Below are positions 35,170-45,400 of a stretch of 62,518 nucleotides of DNA, in pieces (position 1 is the first letter of the stretch; each line of letters begins with the position of its first letter). Origin of the DNA: an uncultured Flavobacteriales bacterium (GTDB taxonomy: Bacteria; Bacteroidota; Bacteroidia; Flavobacteriales_D; Parvicellaceae). The stretch is taken from contig CAJWDP010000015.1 of the NCBI GenBank assembly GCA_913030835.1, positions 1 through 62,518 on the forward strand, given 5' to 3'. A model generated the notes under the pieces. That model ran no database searches, was not told the origin of the DNA, and was given only the letters and a program-made list of their open reading frames with translations. Position numbers and translations under genes: made by a program.

Positions 35170-36402
35170 ATGAGTGCAGCTGAATCAAAAAAAGAGAAGT
35201 TTCTTTCCGGCATATCTGCCGGAAGCTCGGTTCATTCCACCACTGCAATGAATAAATTGAATGGATTGGATTTTCCGACAAGAAAAACGGAAGAATGGAA
35301 ATACACCCGGGTAAGCAAGCTAATCAATTCCAATCTGACCAAAGGAGAAGCATTGCTTGATGCGGAGGTGTTTTCAATCCAACAGCTGGATTCCTATAAA
35401 GTGATCTTTACCAATGGCAATCTGACCCATTCTGATCTGGAAGATAATTCCTCGATTTCAATACGGCGGTTGACTGAAAACGATGTTTTGCTGAATAGTC
35501 AAGCGAATGAAGAAGAAATTTTCACAACCATCAATCTTGCCTACGAACACGGAGGGCTATACATCCACGTTTCTAGCGGTGCAATCATCGACAAACCTGT
35601 GGAAATCATTCACTTGGTTGATGGCAAGAATACGTTTGCACAAATTAGAAAACTTGTTGTGTTGGAGCCCGGGTCAGAGCTACAGCTGGTTGAAGGCTAC
35701 TACTCTTCCGAGCATGGATTTGCTTTCAGTAATATTGTTTCTGAAATAATTGTTAAGCGCAACGCTAAATTGCACCTCGATAAAATTCAAAGCGAATCGG
35801 AAGAGCACTGGCAGATCAATTCAGAGTATGTGTATCAAGAACAAGACTCTTCTTTTTCAATCAACACGATCACTGTGAATGGCGGTATGGTTCGAAATGG
35901 ACTAAACATTGTTGTAGATGGGAGCAACTGTGAAACGAGTTTGAACGGTCTCTATTATCTAAAAGGAAACCAGCACGTGGACAATCACACTAAGGTGGAC
36001 CACAAAAAGCCACATTGCACTTCATCGGAGCTTTATAAAGGGATACTCGATGATGCTGCGACAGGTGTTTTTAATGGAAAGGTCTTTGTCCGGGAAGACG
36101 CACAAAAAATAGAAGCATTCCAGCAGAACAACAACGTAATACTGTCTGACGAAGCCAACATGAATGCGAAGCCCGAACTTGAAATTTACGCAGATGATGT
36201 GAAATGCAGCCACGGTTCAACTACCGGACAGTTTGACAATGACGCAATTTTCTACTTAAGAACCAGAGGTGTAGGCGAAAAAAACGCCAAAAACCTAATG
36301 GTCAGTGCTTTCGCCGAAGATGTGCTTCAACATGTTAAAAACCAACCGGTAAGAACTCACATCAACACTCTACTAAAAACAAGATTTGATTGGAAGCTAT
36401 AG
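35170..36402 (+). CDS. sufD: Fe-S cluster assembly protein SufD
   Basis: This 410-residue paralogue of SufB pairs with it in the SufBCD scaffold. The N-terminal region contains FPTRKTEEWKYTRVSKLI. The beta-helix core and the C-terminal ADDVKCSHGSTTGQFD and FYLRTRGVGEKNAKNLM motifs are typical. SufD contributes to iron entry into the nascent cluster. The conserved HG in CSHGST corresponds to the SufD histidine involved in assembly. Confidence 0.95.
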   Translation: MSAAESKKEKFLSGISAGSSVHSTTAMNKLNGLDFPTRKTEEWKYTRVSKLINSNLTKGEALLDAEVFSIQQLDSYKVIFTNGNLTHSDLEDNSSISIRRLTENDVLLNSQANEEEIFTTINLAYEHGGLYIHVSSGAIIDKPVEIIHLVDGKNTFAQIRKLVVLEPGSELQLVEGYYSSEHGFAFSNIVSEIIVKRNAKLHLDKIQSESEEHWQINSEYVYQEQDSSFSINTITVNGGMVRNGLNIVVDGSNCETSLNGLYYLKGNQHVDNHTKVDHKKPHCTSSELYKGILDDAATGVFNGKVFVREDAQKIEAFQQNNNVILSDEANMNAKPELEIYADDVKCSHGSTTGQFDNDAIFYLRTRGVGEKNAKNLMVSAFAEDVLQHVKNQPVRTHINTLLKTRFDWKL

Positions 36403-36404
36403 CT

Positions 36405-37622
36405 ATGAATGTTGACCAAATACGATTTGATTTTCCACTGCTCAGTCAAAAAGTAAATGGAAAAAATCTAGTGTATCTGGACAATGGAGCGACAACGCAG
36501 AAACCAAAAATCGTAGTTGATGCAATTGCCAATTATTACAAAGAGTACAATAGCAATATCCATAGAGGGGTACACACACTGAGTCAGATGGCCACAAACG
36601 AGTTCGAGCAGGCTCGGGAAGTCATCCAAAAATTTATCGGTGCCGCAAAAAAGGAGGAAGTGATCATCACTTCCGGAACTACCGAAGGGATCAATCTGGT
36701 AGCGTCTGCTTGGGGCCGAGCTAACGTGAAGGCCGGAGACGAGATAGTAATCTCTGCAATGGAACATCATAGTAACATTGTGCCCTGGCAAATGATCTGT
36801 GAGGAGCGAGAAGCCGTGCTAAAGGTCATTCCAATGGACGAAAACGGAGAGCTTATCTTAAACCAACTCGATGAGTTCATCAATCTCAAAACGAAATTAG
36901 TTGCCGTTTCACACGTTTCGAATTCTCTTGGTACCGTTAACGATATTGAAAGGATTATTGATCGAGCCCACAGCTTAGGTGCTCTGGTTCTTATTGATGG
37001 GGCTCAAAGTGTGTCTCACGGGCCCATTAGTGTAGTGGATCTTGACGCAGATTTTTACGTTTTTTCCGGACACAAACTATTTGGTCCAACGGGGATTGGG
37101 GTGCTCTATGGAAAAGAGACCATTCTGAATGACATGCCCCCTTACAAAGGTGGAGGCGATATGATCAAGTCCGTTTCATTCGAAAAGACTACTTTCAATG
37201 AAATCCCTCATAAATTCGAAGCTGGAACGCCGAATATAGCAGGTGGCATTGGACTGGCAAAGGCCATTGAATACATACAACAAATTGGCTTCGATTTCAT
37301 TCAAGAACAGGAAGAAAAATTGAAGATTGCGGCGACCGGAATGCTCAATTCTATTGAGGGAGTCCGAATAATTGGTCAGGCCGCAAAAAAGGAATCTGTC
37401 ATCTCATTTACCATTGACGGGCTTCACCCCTTCGATGTCGGCACAATACTCGATCAGCTTGGTATTGCGGTTCGCACAGGTCATCATTGTACACAACCCG
37501 TCATGGATTTCTTTGGGATTCCGGGAACAATAAGGGCCTCTTTTGCATTTTATAATAATATGGAAGACATCGAAGCCCTGAGGAAAGGAATTATTAAGGC
37601 TAAATCAATGCTTGAAATATGA
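36405..37622 (+). CDS. sufS: cysteine desulfurase SufS
   Basis: SufS is a PLP-dependent group II cysteine desulfurase that supplies sulfur as persulfide. From the ATG at 36405 it has 405 residues. The Schiff-base Lys224 is in FSGHKLFGPTGIG, the persulfide Cys362 is in RTGHHCTQPVMDFFG, and the N-terminal YLDNGATTQKP is the usual start. A TTG at 36390 would overlap sufD. It is coupled to sufE, whose ATG overlaps its stop by four bases. Confidence 0.96.
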   Translation: MNVDQIRFDFPLLSQKVNGKNLVYLDNGATTQKPKIVVDAIANYYKEYNSNIHRGVHTLSQMATNEFEQAREVIQKFIGAAKKEEVIITSGTTEGINLVASAWGRANVKAGDEIVISAMEHHSNIVPWQMICEEREAVLKVIPMDENGELILNQLDEFINLKTKLVAVSHVSNSLGTVNDIERIIDRAHSLGALVLIDGAQSVSHGPISVVDLDADFYVFSGHKLFGPTGIGVLYGKETILNDMPPYKGGGDMIKSVSFEKTTFNEIPHKFEAGTPNIAGGIGLAKAIEYIQQIGFDFIQEQEEKLKIAATGMLNSIEGVRIIGQAAKKESVISFTIDGLHPFDVGTILDQLGIAVRTGHHCTQPVMDFFGIPGTIRASFAFYNNMEDIEALRKGIIKAKSMLEI

Positions 37623-38035
37623 CCATTGAGGAAATCGAAAATGAGATCATTAGCGAATTCTCCATGTTTGGCGACTGGATGGAGAAGTACGAATACATTA
37701 TTGAGCTCGGAAATGACATGCCTGTTATAGACTCCACCTACCAAACAGAAGAAAACTTAATCCCTGGGTGTCAATCAAGGGTATGGCTCCATGCAGAGCA
37801 AAAGGAAGGAAAGATCATTTTTACGGCAAACTCCGACGCAATCATAACAAAAGGAATAATCTCATTATTGATTCGCGTTTTGTCTTTTCAGAACCCTGAA
37901 GATATTTTAAGTGCTGATCTCCGGTTCGTCAAGGAAATTGGATTAACAGATCATTTATCGCCAACTCGTTCAAATGGACTTGTCAGTATGGTTAAACAAA
38001 TGAAAAATTTTGCCTTTGCTTTTTCGAACGTATAA
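37619..38035 (+). CDS. sufE: sulfur acceptor SufE
   Basis: This 138-residue protein takes persulfide sulfur from SufS. The acceptor is Cys51 in NLIPGCQSRVWL. The family helix FSMFGDWMEKYEYIIELG and the C-terminal LSPTRSNGLVSMVKQMK are clear. The start overlaps the sufS stop (ATGA), a sign of translational coupling. Confidence 0.95.
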   Translation: MTIEEIENEIISEFSMFGDWMEKYEYIIELGNDMPVIDSTYQTEENLIPGCQSRVWLHAEQKEGKIIFTANSDAIITKGIISLLIRVLSFQNPEDILSADLRFVKEIGLTDHLSPTRSNGLVSMVKQMKNFAFAFSNV

Positions 38036-38039
38036 TTAA

Positions 38040-38360
38040 ATGGAACAAATGGACAAACGGGAATTGGAAGACACTATTGTAACTGCATTAAAAAGCATTT
38101 ACGACCCTGAAATTCCGGTGGACATTTTTGAGTTGGGTCTTATTTATGAAGTGAAAATTGATCCCGAAAACAATGTCTCCATTGATATGACACTTACCTC
38201 TCCGAATTGCCCAGTAGCTGAAAGTTTGCCAAAAGAAGTTGAAGACACTGTAGCTGCTATCCCCGAGGTGAAGGCGGCGAAAGTTGACATTGTATTTGAT
38301 CCTCCATGGGATAAAGATATGATGAGTGAGGAAGCTAAATTGGAGCTGGGGATGTTGTAA
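38040..38360 (+). CDS. sufT: MIP18/DUF59 family Fe-S assembly factor (SufT-like)
   Basis: This 106-residue protein of the DUF59 family has YDPEIPVDIFELGLIYEV and MTLTSPNCPVAESLPKEVE, including the conserved Cys in SPNCPV. The last part FDPPWDKDMMSEEAKLELG is family-typical. SufT-like proteins help mature Fe-S proteins and normally close SUF operons, as here, five bases after sufE. Confidence 0.92.
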   Translation: MEQMDKRELEDTIVTALKSIYDPEIPVDIFELGLIYEVKIDPENNVSIDMTLTSPNCPVAESLPKEVEDTVAAIPEVKAAKVDIVFDPPWDKDMMSEEAKLELGML

Positions 38361-38383
38361 TAAACGTTAAATGCCACCATAAT

Positions 38384-39844
38384 ATGAAATCGAAAAAAAT
38401 AGGAATTGACGCAATCTCATTTTACGTCCCCTCGCTGTATCTGCCTATAAAGGAATTGGCCCAAAAGAGAAACATTCCTTACGAAAAACTCAATTTAGGG
38501 CTTGGACTGCACAACATGGCCGTTGCAGACAAAAGTGAAGATGCTGCATCTTTTGCAGCAAATGCGCTTATTTCGCTGATTGAGCAAAACAACATTGACC
38601 CAAGAAGTATCTCTAGAATTTACATGGGTACCGAAAGTGCTCTTGATGCAGCAAAACCAACTTCAACCTATGCGGTAGAAGCGGCAGAACAAAAACTTAA
38701 AAATAGATTTGGCGATCGGGTGTTCAAAAATTGCGATGTGCTGGATATGACATTCGCCTGTGTAGGTGGAGTAGATGCGTTACATAACAGCATAGACTGG
38801 ATTAAAGCTGGCGAGAACCGGCAAGCGATCGTGATCGCATCGGATATCGCGAAATATGAGCTGCATTCAACCGGAGAATACACGCAAGGAGCAGGTGCAG
38901 TAGCTATGCTGATAAAGGAAAATCCGGAAATCATCGCTTTCTCTGACACGTGGGGGGTTGCAACGAAAAGTGAAGGCGACTTTTTTAAGCCCAGAAGAAG
39001 TTTCAACAAACTGGAATTGCTAAAAGAAACATTGGCCGAAATGAAAGTTGATTTTGACGAAAGTACCATTTCCTCTTTCATGAAAACAACTCAACTTGAG
39101 TTTTGGTCTAATCCTAACCATAGGATCGAATTGTTCAAAGAAGAACCCGTCTTTGATGGCCCATACTCAAATATTTGCTATCAATCTAGAAATGAAGAGG
39201 CCCTTCAGCATTTCAAAAGTCAAAGAAATCTGAATGTTTTACAGGACTGGGATCACCTTGTTTTCCATTTGCCCTATGCGTATCAAGCTAGGCGCATGAT
39301 TGTAAAAAACTGGTTGGCCTGGATCGAAGAAAACAACAAGTTGTTTGAGCTAATTGCTGAGATAGGGTCACAGCCTGAATATGACGACAAAAAGGCTTGG
39401 ATGAAAGCTGCTTCAAAGTCCACCTGCTTTAAAACTTTTGTAAACGCAAAATTAAAAGCAAGTGAAAAAGCTTCTGCTGAAATCGGAAATATGTACACTG
39501 CATCCATTTTCATGTCGCTGCATAGTCTTTTGTCTGAATCGTATGACAATGGAATAGAGCTTACTGAGCACAAGGTGGGCTTCTTTAGCTATGGTAGTGG
39601 TTCAAAATCCAAAGTTTTCGAAGGAATTGTTCAGCCCGGCTGGAAAAACAAGATAATCTCTTCGCCCCTATTCACCACGTTAAATTCAAGAACTAAAATC
39701 TCTGTTGATACCTACGAGCAATTACATAATGGCGCCCTAAAGAACGATTATTCAAAAGGCAATCATGTTCACTTGGATCGTATCGAAGAATCGGATAACA
39801 AACAGGGGTTGAGAGTATACTCGACGCTGGTAGATCAAGAATAG
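38384..39844 (+). CDS. mvaS: hydroxymethylglutaryl-CoA synthase
   Basis: This enzyme condenses acetyl-CoA with acetoacetyl-CoA to form HMG-CoA, the entry to the mevalonate pathway. The likely catalytic residues are Glu84 in MGTESALDAA, Cys126 in MTFACVGGVDAL and His295 in VFHLPYAYQAR. The order, with thiolase-like halves, is standard. At 486 residues it is longer than many bacterial forms (about 390), with a C-terminal extension. It sits between sufT and a DUF2480 gene, with gaps of 23 and one base, so it is probably part of the SUF transcript. A mevalonate route is inferred; other pathway genes are outside this window. Confidence 0.9.
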   Translation: MKSKKIGIDAISFYVPSLYLPIKELAQKRNIPYEKLNLGLGLHNMAVADKSEDAASFAANALISLIEQNNIDPRSISRIYMGTESALDAAKPTSTYAVEAAEQKLKNRFGDRVFKNCDVLDMTFACVGGVDALHNSIDWIKAGENRQAIVIASDIAKYELHSTGEYTQGAGAVAMLIKENPEIIAFSDTWGVATKSEGDFFKPRRSFNKLELLKETLAEMKVDFDESTISSFMKTTQLEFWSNPNHRIELFKEEPVFDGPYSNICYQSRNEEALQHFKSQRNLNVLQDWDHLVFHLPYAYQARRMIVKNWLAWIEENNKLFELIAEIGSQPEYDDKKAWMKAASKSTCFKTFVNAKLKASEKASAEIGNMYTASIFMSLHSLLSESYDNGIELTEHKVGFFSYGSGSKSKVFEGIVQPGWKNKIISSPLFTTLNSRTKISVDTYEQLHNGALKNDYSKGNHVHLDRIEESDNKQGLRVYSTLVDQE

Positions 39845-39845
39845 A

Positions 39846-40355
39846 ATGAGTGATGAAATTGTAAATAGAGTCGAGCAAAGCGGTTTAATTCAGCTGGATT
39901 TGTCCAAGCATTGGCCATCGGATGTAATTGTTGCTGAGTATGACCTAGCGAACGATCTGTGGGAAGGAATTGCCTTAAAAGAAAAGGTGTTTCGGACGAA
40001 ACTTAAGGAGACAGACTGGAAATCATATTCAAATAAGCACGTAGCGCTATTTTGTTCTGTTGACGCAATTGTACCCACTTGGGCATATATGCTTGTTACA
40101 AAATATCTGAATGAGTGTGCTGATCGAGTGATCTTCGGCAGAACCAAAGATTTGAATAACCTCATCATGAAGGAAGTAATTGAACAGCTTGATCCTTCGG
40201 TTTATGAGAACGGCAGAATCATCGTAAAAGGATGTGCAAACTTAGAAATAGATGAGTCGGTTTATGTTGAGCTAATGAATAAATTACAACCTGTTGCACG
40301 ATCTATCATGTTTGGAGAACCATGCTCTACTGTTCCCTTGTATAAGAAACGCTGA
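39846..40355 (+). CDS. DUF2480 family protein
   Basis: This 169-residue cytoplasmic protein belongs to the DUF2480 family. It starts MSDEIVNRVEQSGLIQLDL and contains the conserved VALFCSVDAIVPTWAYMLV and IVKGCANLEIDESVYVEL segments. DUF2480 genes usually follow SUF operons in Bacteroidota, but no function is known. Two cysteines (in FCSVD and KGCAN) are candidates for metal or cluster binding, which is only inference. It starts one base after the mvaS stop. Confidence 0.85.
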   Translation: MSDEIVNRVEQSGLIQLDLSKHWPSDVIVAEYDLANDLWEGIALKEKVFRTKLKETDWKSYSNKHVALFCSVDAIVPTWAYMLVTKYLNECADRVIFGRTKDLNNLIMKEVIEQLDPSVYENGRIIVKGCANLEIDESVYVELMNKLQPVARSIMFGEPCSTVPLYKKR

Positions 40356-40395
40356 TGAATTCTAACGTGGCAATTCTATTTTGAATCTCTTGTAA

Positions 40396-42297
40396 TTAGT
40401 AGGCTCTGACGTTTTTACCTTCCATGTAATTGATGAATGCCTTATTTACTACTTTATTTCCTCCGGGGGTTGGATAATCTCCGGTGAAATACCAGTCGCC
40501 AGTATGCCCAGGGCACGCTTTATGTAAATCTTCTACAGAGAGATATATTATTTTTAGCTTACTTTTCAAATTGGTCGGAGTAAGCAATTCTGATATTTTA
40601 TCTGATATCTCTTCGTCGGAAAAACGCTCGTATACTTTTTTAACATGATTAACGATCTCCTCCTTCGGCAGGTTTTCCTGAGCTTTACAAAGGTCATACG
40701 TCTCATCAAGAACAAAATCCAGGTTCCGCTCTCTCAAAAGCTCTACAGCCGCTTGAAATGCAATGAAGTCTCCCATTTTCGCCATATCAATCCCATAACA
40801 GTCAGGATATCTGATTTGCGGAGCTGAAGATGCGATAACAATGTTCTTCGGACCAAGTCGATCCAAAATTCGAACAACACTTTGCTTCAAAGTAGTTCCC
40901 CTCACGATCGAATCATCAATCACAATTACATTATCCTTTCCGCGAACTACTGTCCCATAGGTTATATCATAAACGTGGGCCACCATATCATCCCTGCCTT
41001 CGTCCTGAGCTATAAATGTTCTCAGCTTTGCGTCCTTTATTAGCAGCTTGTCTATCCGAGCACGCATATTTAGGACCGATTCAATTTCTTCTTTGGACGG
41101 ATCTCGACCCAGCTCCATAATTTTATTGCTCTTGATCTCATTCAGTTGGTCTTCTGCCCTTTTGATCATCCCATAAAACGCAGTTTCTGCAGTGTTCGGA
41201 ATAAAAGAAAAAACGGTATTCTCGAGGTCGTAATTCACCTCTTTGAGCGCTGCATCACAAACCAGGTTGCCCAACATCATTCTTTCCTTATAAATGTCTT
41301 TATCGCTACCCCGTGAAAAGTAAATTCTTTCAAAAGAGCAAGCTTTCTTGTTCATCGGCTTACGCACCTCTTTCTCAGAAACACTGCCATCCTTCTTTAT
41401 GATTAATGCATGTCCAGGGGTCAGCTCATTGATTTGTTCCCATTGTAAATTGAAAGCCGTTTGTATTGCAGGTCTTTCACTTGTAACTACCACTATTTCC
41501 TCATCCTCATACCAAAATGCAGGCCTAATTCCGTTCGGATCTCTTAATACAAAGGCGTCTCCATGCCCCACAAGCCCTGCCATTGCATATCCACCATCCC
41601 AATCTACTGCAGATCTTTTAAGGATTCGTTGGATGTCTAATTCCCTTGAAATTATTTCTGATATTTCTTGATAGGAATGACCTTCCTTTTTACACCTTTG
41701 AAAAAGCTCCTCGTTTTCTTCATCCAAAAAATGGCCTATTTTTTCCAACACCGTCACAGTGTCCGATTTTTCTTTTGGATGCTGACCTATTTCCACCAGA
41801 ATATTAAATAGCTCATCGACATTGGTTAGGTTGAAATTCCCTGCTACTACCAGATTTTTCGTCCTCCAGTTATTCAATCGCAAAAACGGATGACAGCTCT
41901 CAATTGAATTCTTACCGTACGTGCCATACCTGAGGTGTCCAAGGAAAAGCTCACCAGTGAAGGCTAAGTTCTCACGTAAATATTCACAATCTTTTAGCTT
42001 CTCAGGCGAGTTCAATTCCAAATTTTTGAATCTGGAATTAATGTGGTCAAAAACATCTTGGATTGGCTTCTGGCTGATCGATCGCTTTCTGCTAATGTAT
42101 CGTTTACCTGGATCAACATCCAGCTTAATATTAGCCACTCCTGCTCCATCTTGACCCCTATTGTGCTGCTTTTCCATCAGCAGATACAGCTTGTTTATTC
42201 CGTATAGGGCGCTGCCGTACTTTTCCTCAAAATATTCTAACGGTTTCTTAAGTCTTAACAGTGCTATTCCACACTCGTGCTTAATAGGGTCGCTCAT
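40396..42297 (-). CDS. PurF-like amidophosphoribosyltransferase (long Bacteroidota form)
   Basis: This glutamine phosphoribosylpyrophosphate amidotransferase homologue has 633 residues, against about 500 for classical PurF. The class II amidotransferase half begins HECGIALLRLKKPLEY with the nucleophile expected at Cys9, so removal of a short N-terminal propeptide would be required. The PRPP-binding loop is VIVIDDSIVRGTT near residues 457-469. Several internal insertions and a C-terminal extension set this group apart from PurF, and Bacteroidota usually have a second classical copy. Its role may be a specialised amidotransferase. A TAnnTTTG element lies only four bases upstream of the ATG. Confidence 0.85.
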   Translation of the reverse strand: MSDPIKHECGIALLRLKKPLEYFEEKYGSALYGINKLYLLMEKQHNRGQDGAGVANIKLDVDPGKRYISRKRSISQKPIQDVFDHINSRFKNLELNSPEKLKDCEYLRENLAFTGELFLGHLRYGTYGKNSIESCHPFLRLNNWRTKNLVVAGNFNLTNVDELFNILVEIGQHPKEKSDTVTVLEKIGHFLDEENEELFQRCKKEGHSYQEISEIISRELDIQRILKRSAVDWDGGYAMAGLVGHGDAFVLRDPNGIRPAFWYEDEEIVVVTSERPAIQTAFNLQWEQINELTPGHALIIKKDGSVSEKEVRKPMNKKACSFERIYFSRGSDKDIYKERMMLGNLVCDAALKEVNYDLENTVFSFIPNTAETAFYGMIKRAEDQLNEIKSNKIMELGRDPSKEEIESVLNMRARIDKLLIKDAKLRTFIAQDEGRDDMVAHVYDITYGTVVRGKDNVIVIDDSIVRGTTLKQSVVRILDRLGPKNIVIASSAPQIRYPDCYGIDMAKMGDFIAFQAAVELLRERNLDFVLDETYDLCKAQENLPKEEIVNHVKKVYERFSDEEISDKISELLTPTNLKSKLKIIYLSVEDLHKACPGHTGDWYFTGDYPTPGGNKVVNKAFINYMEGKNVRAY

Positions 42298-42301
42298 GGA
42301 A

Positions 42302-42309
42302 CAAAACTA
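42302..42309 (-). promoter_or_regulatory. -7 element almost at the start codon of the PurF-like gene
   Basis: Minus-strand TAGTTTTG, a perfect match, is separated from the ATG by four bases, so the mRNA could be leaderless. The -33 region reads TTTAA-like at about the right distance. Confidence 0.45.
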
Positions 42310-42466
42310 CTCTAATTTATCTTTTTGTTAAAGGCAAATGCGAATTATATGCCGTTGTCCTGCATTTTCTACCGAACCATTATTTCTTCGAATATTTTCC
42401 TTTTTCATCTGTCTCTATGACAACCATTTACCTAATTTACCGTTAGTTAATTGATTCCTTTTGCCT

Positions 42467-42474
42467 TAGGTTTG
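42467..42474 (+). promoter_or_regulatory. -7 element for the type B sorting-domain protein
   Basis: TAGGTTTG matches TAnnTTTG. It ends 18 bases before the ATG. A strong Shine-Dalgarno (AAGGAGG, 42478-42484) with eight-base spacing lies between, so the leader would be very short and close to the ribosome site. Confidence 0.5.
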
Positions 42475-42492
42475 TAGAAGGAGGGACAGAAT

Positions 42493-45400
42493 ATGCGCAT
42501 TTTATTATTTCTTTTGCTGCTTGCATCATTGCCTTTGCTATCCTTCTCACATGGTAGTTCTAGTCATCCATTTGTTGAAAATAAAGGGCAATGGAACTCG
42601 CGCATAGCCTATTCCGTCACTTTACCACATGGTAATCTTTTTATTGAAAAATCAGGTTTTGCTTATCACTTGATGGATCGATCCTATTTCCGTAGCCTTC
42701 ATACTGCGTCGCCTGAAAACCCTCCTGAATACATCAATTCTCACGGGCTGTTCGTTAAGTTTTTAGACTCAAATGACGATACAGAATTCAATGCAGAAGG
42801 ACAATCGTCCCATTACTACAATTTTCTTGTTGGAGATCAACCTCGTCACGCATCCTATGTTAGGAGCTACGAAAAAGTAACGTATTCCGGACTGTATGAA
42901 GGTATTGACCTCGCCGTATACAACACGGACTATGATTATCTCAAATATGATTTTATCGTTTCTGTCGGATCAAACCCCTCTGATATAAAAGCTCAATATG
43001 ACGGGGCAGATAAAATTTATTTAAAGAACGGGCACCTCGTTATTGAAACATCTATAACACAAATCGTGGAGCAGGCTCCTATAGCCTACCAGCTAATTAA
43101 TGGTGTAAAAGTTGATGTCCCTTGTAAGTTCAAATTGAAAGACAATGTGCTGAGCTACCGATTCCCCAGAGGCTACAATAAAAATCATGAATTAATTATT
43201 GATCCGGTGCTGATTTTTTCTTCTTTTACCGGTTCAAGCGCAGATAATTTCGGGTTTACTGCGACATACGACAATGCACAAAACACCTATGTCGGAGGAA
43301 TTGTATTTGGTGCCGGTTCTTACCCAACTACTGCAGGGGCCTTCCAAACCAGCTTCAACGGAGCAGTAGCAGGATCAACGGATATTGGAATCAGTAAGTT
43401 CAACTCGGCTGGCACCTCGCTTCTGTATTCAACGTACATAGGTGGTGCTATTGGAAGTGAAGCTCCACACTCTCTGATTGTAAATGACAATCAAGAGCTG
43501 TACATTTTAGGAACAACTTCGTCTTCCGATTTCCCGGTTTCTGCCGGCTGCTATCAGGCTGCATTCAATGGTGGAGCTTCGGTTATGCCTACTAATTCGG
43601 GCATGAACTACACGAATGGATCAGACATTATCATTAGCAGATTGAGTGCTGACGGGACCACTCTGCTTTCAGGAACTTTTGTAGGTGGCACGGGAAATGA
43701 CGGCCTGAATGTTGGGGACAGTCTGGCTTACAATTATGGCGACCCATTTCGCGGTGAAATTATTCTTGACGCCAACCAGAAACCAATCGTTGCTACTACC
43801 ACAACCTCTTTGGATTTCCCAACAACCCTAGGAGCAACCCAATTCACATACGGCGGTGGAGATTCCGATGGGTGTGCTTTCCGGTTGAATGAAACGCTAA
43901 CCACGCTAGAATGGAGCACTTACATTGGTGCATCAGGCGAAGATTCAGGTTATGGCATTCAGCTCAGCTCGAGCGGCGAGATGTATGTAACCGGCGGCAC
44001 CACAAGTCCTGATCTGAACATATCAGCAAGCGCACACATATCCAGCCACTCTGGCTTTATTGATGGGTATTTGGTGCGGTATAATTCTTCCGGAACAGCC
44101 ATGTTGTCCAGCACTTTTATTGGGACTTCCGAATATGATCAGGCCTACTTTGTCCAGCTCGACCAGAACGATGACGTATATGTCGTTGGCCAAACCACTG
44201 GAAATTATCCCGTTACTCCAACTTGCTACAACAACCCCAATTCAGGCCAATTCATACAAAAGTACTCTCCAAACCTTTCAACTTCTCTCTGGAGTACCGT
44301 AATTGGCTCGGGTTCAGGTGACGTTGATTTTTCCCCTTCTGCCTTTCTGGTGAACGATTGCGGACTAATTTATTTGTCGGGATGGGGTGGATCTCTGGCC
44401 GGTCTAGGAACCTATCAAGCGGACAACAGCTCTACGAATGGCTTGCCAGTTTCCACAACGGCGTCCAATCCGGCTTTTCAGTCAACAACGGATGGCAGCG
44501 ACTTTTACCTCATGGTCTTGAACGAAGATGCGAACGGACTTTTGTACGCTACATTTTTTGGTGGACCTATCAGCACAGAACATGTTGACGGAGGAACCAG
44601 CCGTTTTGACAAAAACGGGATCGTTTATCAAGCTGTTTGTGCGGGCTGTGGGGGTAATTCAGATTTTCCAACTACTCCGGGTGTATGGAGCACCACCAAT
44701 AATAGTACGAATTGCAACTTGGGCGCGTTTAAATTCGGTTTGGGCAATATCAACACTTCTATCAGTATACCACAACCTTACGTATGCATCCCCAATTCAT
44801 TTCAGTTCTTTAATAATAGCGTAGGCGGAAATCAGTATTTCTGGGATTTTGGGGACGGCGATACCAGTGACCTGTTTGAACCACAACATGATTACACGGA
44901 TACAGGTACTTTTATGGTTACGCTGATCGTGAGCGATTCGACTGGATGCATCGAAAGTGATACAGCAAACCTTTTTATTGAAGTTCATCAGCTTGATAAT
45001 GCGGGTATCCAACCGGCAGATTCCATCTGTCCGGGAGATACCATTCAGCTATCAGCAGCGGGAGGTGTAAGCTATGAGTGGTTTCCAGCGACTTATCTAA
45101 GCAATCCCAACTCGCCAGAACCTCTTGCATATCCACCCGTTACAACTAGCTACATGATGATTGCGACAGATAGCTGTGGAGCTGATACGGCTTATACCAC
45201 TATTTATGTTCATGATACAAGCTATACAATAAGCAGTGATACGACTATTTGTGGGGGAATACCAACACAGCTCATTGCAACTGGAGGAATATCATATAGC
45301 TGGGAACCCGCTTCATTGATGAGTGGGTCTAATACAGCTACCCCGACCATAACCACTTTCGATACCACGACCGTATTTGTTGAAATTACAACACCCGGAG

